A stretch of DNA of 8,704 nucleotides from Bacteroidales bacterium (GTDB lineage: Bacteria; Bacteroidota; Bacteroidia; Bacteroidales; Lentimicrobiaceae), in the NCBI GenBank assembly GCA_022837485.1, contig JALHHH010000083.1, positions 1 to 8,704 on the forward strand. Direction: 5' to 3'. Positions 1-6,250 of this stretch are shown piece after piece. The notes beneath the pieces were generated by a model that was not told the origin of the DNA, did not search any database, and saw nothing but the letters and a program-made list of their open reading frames with translations. Every line of letters starts with the position of its first letter. The first letter of the stretch is position 1. A program made the translations under genes and the position numbers.

Positions 1-155
1 CGATCTGCGTTGGATGCGGAGCCTGCGAATATGCATGCCCTACCAGGCCTTACCGGGCGATTTTTGTGGAAGGTAACCGGATTCATAAGGAAGCGGATAA
101 ACCCGAGCATGAAACCATAGTGCTGGAGGAATCCGGCGAAGACTTTCCGTTTTAA
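1..155 (+). CDS. 4Fe-4S ferredoxin-type protein, C-terminal fragment
   Basis: The frame is open from the left edge (first whole codon at 3) to a TAA at 153-155, giving about 50 residues of a gene that starts outside the window. The fragment begins ICVGCGACEYACP, a complete CxxCxxCxxxCP motif that binds one [4Fe-4S] cluster. It continues TRPYRAIFVEGNRIHKEAD and ends in an acidic tail (EESGEDFPF). A last ferredoxin motif followed by a short tail fits multi-cluster 4Fe-4S proteins that pass electrons between redox partners. The visible part cannot show whether the whole protein is a polyferredoxin, a NapG/NapH-like membrane-linked protein or an FMN-binding fusion. It converges on aqpZ, whose terminator begins about five bases after this stop codon. 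The iron-sulfur assignment is firm; the exact family is open. Confidence 0.8.
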   Translation, partial: ICVGCGACEYACPTRPYRAIFVEGNRIHKEADKPEHETIVLEESGEDFPF

Positions 156-159
156 GATA

Positions 160-182
160 AAGAAAAAGGGGCCGAAGCCCCC
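160..182 (-). terminator. Rho-independent terminator of aqpZ
   Basis: Read on the minus strand, this is GGGGC-TTCG-GCCCC followed by TTTTTCTTT: a GC-rich 5-bp stem, a UUCG tetraloop (exceptionally stable) and a U-tract. Stem arms are at 168-172 and 177-181, and the tract is encoded by the A-run at 163-167. It lies about 85 bases past the aqpZ stop codon. The plus-strand side has no T-run, so it should act mainly on minus-strand transcripts. Confidence 0.8.
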
Positions 183-266
183 GGATTATTCCCCCGGTAT
201 TCAAAGCACGTATTAACGAAGCTTGAATTGATATTCTCAGAATGCCGGAGTTGTAAAGCTTAAGAT

Positions 267-959
267 TTATTTTTTTTCAGCAGCCAGCCATTTATAGGCG
301 AAACCCGCCAATAAAGCACCGATTGCGGGCATTACCCAGAAAAACCATAGCTGGCGCAAAGCTATTCCGCCTTCAAGCAGTGCCGGTCCTGTGCTGCGTG
401 CCGGATTTACCGAAGTGTTGGTAACCGGAATGCTGATAAGGTGAATTAGCGTCAGCCCCAGACCGATAGCCACTGGTGCAAGCCCCTTGGGTGCCCGCTC
501 ATCCGTCGCTCCAAGAATAATAATCAGGAACATAAAGGTCATAACCACTTCAGTAATCAGACCCGACATATACGAATATCCACCCGGTGAATGATCGCCG
601 TAACCGTTTGAGGCCAGACCCCCGGCATAACTGTCGGCACCGGAAGCAATCAGATAAAGGATAATTGATGCAAAGATGGCTCCCAGTACCTGGGCAACAA
701 TGTATGGCAGTAGATCCGATCCTTTAAATCTTCCTCCCGCCCACAATCCGATTGAAACGGCCGGATTAAGATGGCATCCCGAGATGTGACCTATCGCAAA
801 TGCCATAGTAAGAACAGTAAGCCCGAATGCCAGAGCCACACCTGCAAATCCAATCCCGAGTTCGGGAAATGCTGCAGCAAGTACTGCACTTCCGCATCCT
901 CCAAGCACCAGCCAGAATGTTCCTATAAATTCTGCTGCTGCCCGCTTTGTCATCGACAT
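267..959 (-). CDS. aqpZ: Aquaporin Z, water channel
   Basis: This inner-membrane channel allows rapid passive water flux during osmotic change. The 230-residue product is full length for AqpZ and predicts six membrane helices. Both half-helix signatures are present: NPA at residues 65-67 (HLNPAVS) and NPAR at 185-188 (SVNPARST). The water-selective aromatic/arginine filter can be read as F45, H173, T182 and R188, matching E. coli F43, H174, T183 and R189; a glycerol channel would have Gly in place of the His. Long stretches such as GFAGVALAFGLTVLTMAFA and LTLIHLISIPVTNTSVNPA are nearly identical to E. coli AqpZ. The start at 959 has AGGAGG five bases upstream; a second ATG at 953 (11-base spacing) would shorten the protein by only two residues. 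It forms its own unit between two terminators. Water rather than glycerol specificity is inferred from the filter. Confidence 0.97.
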   Translation of the reverse strand: MSMTKRAAAEFIGTFWLVLGGCGSAVLAAAFPELGIGFAGVALAFGLTVLTMAFAIGHISGCHLNPAVSIGLWAGGRFKGSDLLPYIVAQVLGAIFASIILYLIASGADSYAGGLASNGYGDHSPGGYSYMSGLITEVVMTFMFLIIILGATDERAPKGLAPVAIGLGLTLIHLISIPVTNTSVNPARSTGPALLEGGIALRQLWFFWVMPAIGALLAGFAYKWLAAEKK

Positions 960-964
960 GTTTA

Positions 965-970
965 CCTCCT
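965..970 (-). promoter_or_regulatory. Strong Shine-Dalgarno of aqpZ
   Basis: The minus strand reads AAAAAAGGAGGTAAAC before the ATG at 959, a near-perfect anti-SD complement with 5-base spacing. It favours the ATG at 959 over the one at 953, although both lie within usable distance. It stands out because nifJ, the phosphatase and the cyclo-ligase in this window have no SD. Confidence 0.75.
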
Positions 971-990
971 TTTTTAAGGTTAATGATGTC

Positions 991-998
991 TAAAGATA
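991..998 (-). promoter_or_regulatory. Possible -7 box of the aqpZ promoter
   Basis: The minus strand reads TATCTTTA, seven of eight positions of the Bacteroidota -7 consensus TAnnTTTG. It lies about 32 bases upstream of the aqpZ start, between that gene and the upstream terminator, where a promoter is needed. No clear -33 TTG or TTTG is seen at the usual distance; only TTTTAA at 1020-1025. This is a weak call. Confidence 0.3.
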
Positions 999-1075
999 AT
1001 GGTATCGGTAGTGGCTTGGTTAAAATTTGATGAAAATATGATATATGAAAGTTGTCAATGTGTTTTTCGCAGACT

Positions 1076-1101
1076 AAAAAAGCCGGCAAAAAGCCGGCTT
1101 T
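1076..1101 (-). terminator. Rho-independent terminator of the DHOD-like gene
   Basis: On the minus strand AAAGCCGGC-TTTTT-GCCGGCTTTTTT forms a 9-bp stem (arms 1079-1087 and 1093-1101) with a 5-base loop and a run of six T. Its first base is 21 bases past the stop codon at 1123. It separates this transcript from aqpZ, which therefore needs its own promoter. Confidence 0.88.
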
Positions 1102-1122
1102 AATATCAGTACCTGTCATGGA

Positions 1123-2136
1123 TTACGCCATGGGATATTTTTTAAATATTTTCTCCGAGTGCAGCATCAGATCAATGTACTGTGCACGCTTGTAAATATA
1201 GGGATCTTTTACTGCTGCTTTGGAGAGTGTGCCTCTGAAAGCCTCCAGATTTTCGAAACCGTGGTTGTCCATGAATTTTTCAAGATCGGCCAGTACGTTG
1301 GAAATAAGCTCAGGCTTGTGTTTGTATAACGCACTTACCATTTGAACGGCATCGGCGCCAGCAAGGATCATTTTTGCAAGGTCGGTACCGGTGTATATAC
1401 CGGACGAGCTGCAAATGGAAGATTCCGTATTGCCATAAAGAACGCCGGCATAACGGAGTGCCAGCCGGTAATCGCCTTCAGTGCTCAGGTTAAAAGGCGT
1501 ACTGTGCTGCAACGTATCGAGGTTGATGTCGGGCTCAAACATGCGGTTGAAAAGTACAAACGCTTTTGCTCCGGCCTTCTCCATTCGCTTGATCATCTGC
1601 AGGGTATTGGTGTAGAACGGACTCAGCTTCACGCTTACCGGTATTTTGACTTTTTTGCATACCTGCTCCACAACAGCAATCTGCTCGTCTTCAATAGATT
1701 TTGCTTCGGTGGTGAAGTCACGCGGTACCGAAAAGAAATTCAGCTCCAGGCCATCAACACCCGCTTGCTCTATCAGCTGGGCATATTCTACCCATGTTTC
1801 CGTGAAAACGCAGTTCAGACTGCCGATCAATGGAATATCAAGCATAGCCTTTGCCTCCTTTAGCTTCAGAAGATACTCCTCAGGTCCCGCATGCTGCATG
1901 TCGGGATACAGGCTGATCATTTCGGCGTTGCGCTCGTTGTAAAGCTCCATTTCATCCTGAAACTGAATGCTTTCAAGTTGAATTTGTTCTTCAAACAGCG
2001 ATTTGTAAACAATGGCTCCCGCCCCGGCATCCTGAAGCCTTTTGAGCATCTCGGGATTGTTGACCATATTGCTTGAACCAACAATAATGGGGTTCTTCAA
2101 AGGAATGCCCATGTAATGAGCAGCCAGTTTTGTCAT
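1123..2136 (-). CDS. Dihydroorotate dehydrogenase-like flavoprotein
   Basis: This 337-residue protein has the FMN-binding TIM-barrel fold of class 1 dihydroorotate dehydrogenases (DHODs). Visible family features are the N-terminal LKNPIIVGSS strand, K45 in IVYKSLFEE, K170 in PVSVKLSPF, FNRMFEPDIN at 196-205, and the FMN-phosphate segment SSGIYTGTDLAKMILAGADAV at 244-264. True class 1A enzymes have NLSCPN with a catalytic cysteine; here the segment is ELNFFSVPRD (131-140). As I recall, the annotated 'DHOD-like' family has a similar divergence (ELNxYYVPTD), so a role in pyrimidine synthesis should not be assumed. No pyr gene is nearby. It is transcribed divergently from nifJ, which suggests a redox role linked to PFOR or ferredoxin (inference). 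The start at 2136 is supported by AGGAGA seven bases upstream, and a hairpin terminator follows closely. The fold is confident; the reaction is unknown. Confidence 0.9.
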   Translation of the reverse strand: MTKLAAHYMGIPLKNPIIVGSSNMVNNPEMLKRLQDAGAGAIVYKSLFEEQIQLESIQFQDEMELYNERNAEMISLYPDMQHAGPEEYLLKLKEAKAMLDIPLIGSLNCVFTETWVEYAQLIEQAGVDGLELNFFSVPRDFTTEAKSIEDEQIAVVEQVCKKVKIPVSVKLSPFYTNTLQMIKRMEKAGAKAFVLFNRMFEPDINLDTLQHSTPFNLSTEGDYRLALRYAGVLYGNTESSICSSSGIYTGTDLAKMILAGADAVQMVSALYKHKPELISNVLADLEKFMDNHGFENLEAFRGTLSKAAVKDPYIYKRAQYIDLMLHSEKIFKKYPMA

Positions 2137-2143
2137 AATACTT

Positions 2144-2149
2144 TCTCCT
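2144..2149 (-). promoter_or_regulatory. Shine-Dalgarno of the DHOD-like gene
   Basis: The minus strand reads AGGAGA followed by AAGTATT and the ATG at 2136, a seven-base spacing. This supports the chosen start. Confidence 0.65.
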
Positions 2150-2533
2150 GATTGATTAAAAGGTTCGTGTTTGGCATTATTAACAAAATCTTTACATTTT
2201 TTGTTTGAAGAGTTTAATAATGTTTGCCGGTTTCACGGGAAATGTTCAACAAACTGCCTGAGTTATTCTGCTTCAAATACGCCCAATTCATAGCAATTAT
2301 TTCTTAAAGTATTGTTAATCAATAGTCATTCGATTCTAAAGCCATAATATTCGAGCGAATTTCCGGCTTTACATTTTCAGACTGCTTTAATAAGAATTTC
2401 AAACCAGCCCTAATTTCCGATTTCCTTAGAAACGTTTCTCACCCCATTTAAGGTTATTTTTTTTCTGATTTCTGCACGGATTCCGGTTTGTGTGATTTTT
2501 CCTTAATTAAACTCATTATAAATTAGCCAAAAC

Positions 2534-2552
2534 CGGGCGATATCACCGCCCG
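2534..2552. repeat. GC-rich inverted repeat upstream of the nifJ promoter
   Basis: CGGGCG (2534-2539) and CGCCCG (2547-2552) form a perfect 6-bp inverted repeat around a 7-base centre, ATATCAC. It is a GC island in AT-rich DNA and ends two bases before the candidate -33 TTG. If the nifJ transcript starts near 2592-2595, the repeat is centred near -50, where activators often bind. On the minus strand it is followed by GGTTTT, so a weak terminator is the alternative. The repeat is seen directly; its function is inferred. Confidence 0.5.
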
Positions 2553-2554
2553 AA

Positions 2555-2588
2555 TTGAGAATGTTACGCCTTAAAATCAGTAATTTTG
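2555..2588 (+). promoter_or_regulatory. Candidate nifJ promoter
   Basis: TAATTTTG at 2581-2588 is a perfect match to the Bacteroidota -7 box TAnnTTTG. A TTG at 2555-2557 lies 23 bases upstream, at the long end of the usual -33 spacing. Transcription would begin near 2592-2595, leaving a leader of about 55 bases. The same octamer occurs before the phosphatase gene at 6209-6216. Confidence 0.55.
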
Positions 2589-2648
2589 CACTGCTTTTGA
2601 GAAGAATTTGTGAGTAGTTGTTAATGAGCGTTTTAAACATAAACTGAT

Positions 2649-5600
2649 ATGACACAAAAGAAAAATTTTGTCACCTGTGACGGAAATTATGCTGCGGCAC
2701 ACATCGCTTACATGTTTAGCGAAGTGGCTGCAATTTATCCCATCACTCCTTCGTCGACCATGGCAGAATATGTGGATGAATGGGCTGCCAATGGACGTAA
2801 GAATATTTTCGGGGAAACCGTTAAGGTAACCGAAATGCAGTCGGAAGCCGGTGCTGCCGGAGCCGTTCACGGCTCGCTGCAGGCAGGTGCCCTAACTACT
2901 ACATACACCGCTTCCCAGGGATTGCTTCTGATGATTCCCAATATGTACAAAATGTCAGGTGAACTCCTGCCTGCCGTTTTCCACGTTTCAGCCCGCAGCC
3001 TTGCCGCTCAGGCTCTCTCGATCTTCGGCGACCATTCCGACGTATATTCTACAAGGCAGACCGGATTTGCTATGCTTGCCACCGGAAGCGTTCAGGAAAT
3101 TATGGACATCGCCGGCGTTGCCCACCTGGCTGCCATCAAGTCCAGAGTCCCCTTCCTGCACTTCTTCGACGGTTTCCGCACCTCCCACGAAATTCAGAAG
3201 GTGGAAGCTCCTTCCATTGACGATCTGTCTCCATTGCTCGACCAGGACTCCCTTAAAGCTTTCCGCGAACGCGCACTCAGCCCGGAACACCCGGTAACCC
3301 GCGGTACAGCACAAAATCCGGATATCTACTTCCAGTCACGCGAAGCTGCAAACCCGTTCTACAACGCACTGCCCGATATCGTTGAGAATTACATGCAGCA
3401 GATCAGCAAACTCACCGGTCGTGAGTACCACCCGTTTACCTATTACGGTGCACCCGATGCCGAAAACGTGCTGGTTGCAATGGGATCCATCACCGAAACC
3501 ATTAAAGAAGTGATCGACCATCTGAATGCCAAAGGCGAAAAGCTTGGACTCGTTTCCGTTCATCTGTACCGGCCTTTCTCAGCCAAATATTTCTTTAACG
3601 TTATGCCGAAATCGGTTAAGAGAATCTGCGTTCTCGACCGTACCAAAGAACCCGGTGCTAACGGCGAACCCCTATACCTCGACGTAAAAGATCTCTTCTA
3701 CGATCGTCCGGAAAAACCGCTTATCGTTGGCGGACGTTACGGATTGAGCTCAAAGGATACTACCCCTGCCATGATAGTATCGGTTATTACTAACCTGAAG
3801 AGCAACGAACCGAAAAACAACTTCACCGTAGGTATCGTCGACGATGTTACCTTTACCTCTCTGCCGCTGCTTCCCGAAATAGACCTCGCCCCCAAAGGGA
3901 CCTTCCAGGGTAAGTTCTATGGTATCGGTGCCGACGGAACCGTTGGGGCTAATAAAAACTCCATCAAGATTATCGGTGAAACTACCGAGAAATACTGCCA
4001 GGCTTATTTCGCTTACGACTCCAAAAAGTCAGGCGGTGTAACCACCTCTCACCTTCGCTTCGGCGATAAACCAATCCGCTCACCTTACCTCGTAAATACT
4101 CCCGACTTCGTTGCATGCCACGTACCTGCTTACCTCGAAAAGTACGACATGATGAAAGGTCTCAAGAAAGGCGGTACCTTCCTGCTCAACAGCATCTGGG
4201 ATTCCGAAGAGACCAAGCATCATATCCCCGACCACATGAAACGCTTCATGGCCGATAACGATATCGCCTTCTACATTATCAATGCTACGCAAATCGCAGA
4301 AGAAATCGGACTCGGAGGACGCACCAATACCATCATGCAATCGGCATTCTTCCGTATCTCCGGCGTTATTCCTTACGAAACCGCCGTTGATTACATGAAG
4401 AAAGCAGTTGTTAAAGACTTCGGACGCAAGGGTGAGGAGATCGTTCGCATGAATCATGCCGCCATCGACCGTGGCGGAGAAGTTGAGCGTATTGAAATTC
4501 CGGCTGACTGGAAATCGCTCCCTGCCCAGAAACCGGTCGCCGAAACGGATGTTCCGGAGTTTATTAAAAATGTGGTGATGCCCATCAATGCAATGAAAGG
4601 CGACGACCTGCCGGTCAGCGCTTTCCTGGGACGCGAAGATGGTACTTTCCCCGCAGGAACCACCGCCTACGAAAAACGCGGAATAGCCGTTCACGTGCCC
4701 GAATGGATTCCGGAAAACTGTATCCAGTGTAACCAGTGTGCTTATGTCTGCCCCCATGCCTGTATCCGTCCGTTCCTCATCGATGAGAACGAAATGAAGA
4801 TGCTGCCAGAAGGAACTCCCACACTGAAAGCCATCCCCAAAACGTTCGACGGACTTCAGTTCCGTATCCAGGTGAGCCCGCTCGACTGTACCGGTTGCGG
4901 TAACTGTGCCGATGTTTGTCCTGCCAAGAATAAGGCACTCGTGATGGAGCCTCTTGGAACTCAGATGGAACAGGATAACCTCTGGAACATTATCTCATCA
5001 AACGTTACGTATAAGGATACAATTGCCAACAAGGAACAGAACATCAAGAACAGCCAGTTTGCCCAGCCTCTGTTTGAGTTTTCGGGCGCCTGCGCCGGTT
5101 GCGGTGAAACCCCTTATATCAAACTAATTACACAACTTTACGGCGACCGAATGATGGTGGCCAACGCAACGGGTTGTTCCTCCATTTACGGCGGTTCAGC
5201 ACCTTCCACTCCGTATACCGTAAATGCAAAGGGTGAAGGTCCGGCATGGGCTAATTCACTCTTCGAAGACAATGCCGAATACGGTTTCGGAATGGCAACG
5301 GCCGTTTCTAAACTCCGCGAACGCATCGCCCTTCGCATGCAGCTTATTATCGACGGTGCTTTCAATGCCGAACTCAAAGCGGCATGCCAGGAATGGATCG
5401 ACGGTCACAACGATGCTGCAAGATCGCGCGAAGCATCGCCCAGGGTTCTTGCTCTTCTCGAAAATGAAACATCCGATATAGCAAAAGAACTCGTTCAGCT
5501 GAAACAGTATTTTGTGAAGAAATCCATCTGGATGTTCGGCGGCGACGGCTGGGCTTACGACATCGGTTTTGGCGGTCTCGATCACGTGATTGCTTCCGGC

Positions 5601-6185
5601 GAAGACGTGAACATCCTGGTTCTCGATACCGAGGTTTATTCCAATACTGGTGGACAAGCTTCAAAATCCACTCCGGTAGGAGCCGTAGCCAAATTTGCAG
5701 CCAGCGGTAAAAAGGTTCGCAAAAAAGACCTGGGTATGATGGCCATGAGCTATGGATTCGTTTACGTAGCACAGGTTGCCATGGGTGCGAACCAAACTCA
5801 GTACCTGAAAGCCCTGCGTGAAGCAGAAGCCTATCCCGGACCTTCGCTTATCATTGCTTACTCACCGTGTATCAACCACGGTCTGCGCAATGGTATGGGC
5901 AAAGCTCAGGAACAGCAGGAACATGCCGTTGAAGCCGGTTACTGGTCGCTTTACCGCTACAACCCAATGCTCGAAGATGAAGGAAAGAATCCCTTCCAGC
6001 TCGACTCCAAAGAACCCGATTTCGGAAAGTTCCAGGGTTTCCTCGATTCAGAAGTACGCTATACTTCACTCAAAAAATCGTTCCCGAAAGAAGCCACTGA
6101 GCTTTTTGCTGCCGCTGAAGAAAACGCCAAATGGCGCTACTACAGCTACAGACGTATGGCCGATATGGACTTCTCAAAGAAATAA
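2649..6185 (+). CDS. nifJ: Pyruvate:ferredoxin (flavodoxin) oxidoreductase
   Basis: This cytoplasmic homodimeric PFOR converts pyruvate and CoA to acetyl-CoA and CO2 and passes electrons to ferredoxin or flavodoxin. All domains are fused in 1178 residues. The N-terminal domain has YPITPSST (T33), TEMQSEAGAAG (E66) and HVSARSLA (R116), matching D. africanus T31, E64 and R114. Two [4Fe-4S] motifs sit in domain V: C691/694/697/701 and C747/750/753/757. The third, proximal cluster uses C815, C818, C843 and C1074. The thiamine diphosphate site is GDGWAYDIGFGG to YSNTGGQ (N999). All catalytic residues are intact. The protein ends shortly after domain VI, so the C-terminal protective extension of D. 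africanus PFOR is absent. There is no SD; the start is fixed by the conserved N-terminus and AT-rich leader. Codons favour C-ending forms (ACC, TTC, CTC), as expected for high expression. A hairpin terminator follows. Confidence 0.98.
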   Translation: MTQKKNFVTCDGNYAAAHIAYMFSEVAAIYPITPSSTMAEYVDEWAANGRKNIFGETVKVTEMQSEAGAAGAVHGSLQAGALTTTYTASQGLLLMIPNMYKMSGELLPAVFHVSARSLAAQALSIFGDHSDVYSTRQTGFAMLATGSVQEIMDIAGVAHLAAIKSRVPFLHFFDGFRTSHEIQKVEAPSIDDLSPLLDQDSLKAFRERALSPEHPVTRGTAQNPDIYFQSREAANPFYNALPDIVENYMQQISKLTGREYHPFTYYGAPDAENVLVAMGSITETIKEVIDHLNAKGEKLGLVSVHLYRPFSAKYFFNVMPKSVKRICVLDRTKEPGANGEPLYLDVKDLFYDRPEKPLIVGGRYGLSSKDTTPAMIVSVITNLKSNEPKNNFTVGIVDDVTFTSLPLLPEIDLAPKGTFQGKFYGIGADGTVGANKNSIKIIGETTEKYCQAYFAYDSKKSGGVTTSHLRFGDKPIRSPYLVNTPDFVACHVPAYLEKYDMMKGLKKGGTFLLNSIWDSEETKHHIPDHMKRFMADNDIAFYIINATQIAEEIGLGGRTNTIMQSAFFRISGVIPYETAVDYMKKAVVKDFGRKGEEIVRMNHAAIDRGGEVERIEIPADWKSLPAQKPVAETDVPEFIKNVVMPINAMKGDDLPVSAFLGREDGTFPAGTTAYEKRGIAVHVPEWIPENCIQCNQCAYVCPHACIRPFLIDENEMKMLPEGTPTLKAIPKTFDGLQFRIQVSPLDCTGCGNCADVCPAKNKALVMEPLGTQMEQDNLWNIISSNVTYKDTIANKEQNIKNSQFAQPLFEFSGACAGCGETPYIKLITQLYGDRMMVANATGCSSIYGGSAPSTPYTVNAKGEGPAWANSLFEDNAEYGFGMATAVSKLRERIALRMQLIIDGAFNAELKAACQEWIDGHNDAARSREASPRVLALLENETSDIAKELVQLKQYFVKKSIWMFGGDGWAYDIGFGGLDHVIASGEDVNILVLDTEVYSNTGGQASKSTPVGAVAKFAASGKKVRKKDLGMMAMSYGFVYVAQVAMGANQTQYLKALREAEAYPGPSLIIAYSPCINHGLRNGMGKAQEQQEHAVEAGYWSLYRYNPMLEDEGKNPFQLDSKEPDFGKFQGFLDSEVRYTSLKKSFPKEATELFAAAEENAKWRYYSYRRMADMDFSKK

Positions 6186-6216
6186 TTTGAAGAGTCATCC
6201 GTACACCTTAATTTTG
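6186..6216 (+). promoter_or_regulatory. Promoter of the acid phosphatase gene
   Basis: TTTG at 6186-6189, a 19-base spacer and TAATTTTG at 6209-6216 match the Bacteroidota -33/-7 consensus (TTTG, TAnnTTTG) at every defined position and with good spacing. Its last three bases (TTG, 6214-6216) are also the first bases of the nifJ terminator stem. Transcription would begin around 6220-6223, inside the left arm of that stem, giving a leader of about 30 bases. Confidence 0.65.
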
Positions 6217-6244
6217 AGCCGGGATTTCTCCCGGCTCAATTTTT
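6214..6244 (+). terminator. Rho-independent terminator of nifJ
   Basis: TTGAGCCGGGA (6214-6224), loop TTTC and TCCCGGCTCAA (6229-6239) form a perfect 11-bp stem followed by five T (6240-6244). It begins 29 bases after the nifJ stop codon. Only six bases separate the T-run from the next start codon at 6251, so the hairpin lies in the phosphatase leader region. Confidence 0.92.
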
Positions 6245-6250
6245 ATTATT

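Larger units (their letters stand above)
2137..2648. other. Divergent AT-rich intergenic region
   Basis: These 512 bases separate the divergent DHOD-like gene and nifJ. I see no credible gene: frames crossing it are short and read into neighbouring genes in the wrong frame. The right end holds a GC-rich inverted repeat (2534-2552) and a good Bacteroidota promoter for nifJ (2555-2588). The left and middle parts are AT-rich with small inverted repeats (2182-2205, 2310-2324, 2349-2360). I could not find an exact TAnnTTTG box for the minus-strand gene. The length leaves room for regulator sites or a small RNA, but nothing demonstrates one. Confidence 0.6.

Noticed and set aside
1030..1058. TTGACA (minus strand, 1053-1058) as a sigma-70 -35 box for aqpZ
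   Set aside because: No TATAAT-like box lies 16-18 bases downstream, and this lineage uses the TTTG/TAnnTTTG promoter type.
766..1119. 117-codon minus-strand frame across the aqpZ upstream region
   Set aside because: It includes the DHOD-gene terminator and the aqpZ leader, then overlaps aqpZ out of frame with a Cys/Arg-rich nonsense-like translation.
1342..1863. 173-codon plus-strand frame opposite the DHOD-like gene
   Set aside because: It is antisense to a gene with clear FMN-barrel motifs and has no start signal or recognisable domain.
1123..2136. Assignment as pyrD, dihydroorotate dehydrogenase of pyrimidine synthesis
   Set aside because: The NLSCPN catalytic loop is replaced by ELNFFSVPRD and no pyrimidine gene is nearby, so only a DHOD-like label is supported.
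2226..2490. Recurring CCGGYTT motif in the spacer (near 2227, 2363 and 2483) as a possible operator family
   Set aside because: The three copies share only about seven bases, with irregular spacing (136 and 120 bases) and different flanks. This is within chance for such DNA.
4080..4757. 225-codon open frame on the minus strand inside nifJ
   Set aside because: It lies wholly antisense to an unbroken, conserved PFOR coding sequence, shows no recognisable family motif, and arises from the codon bias of the gene opposite.
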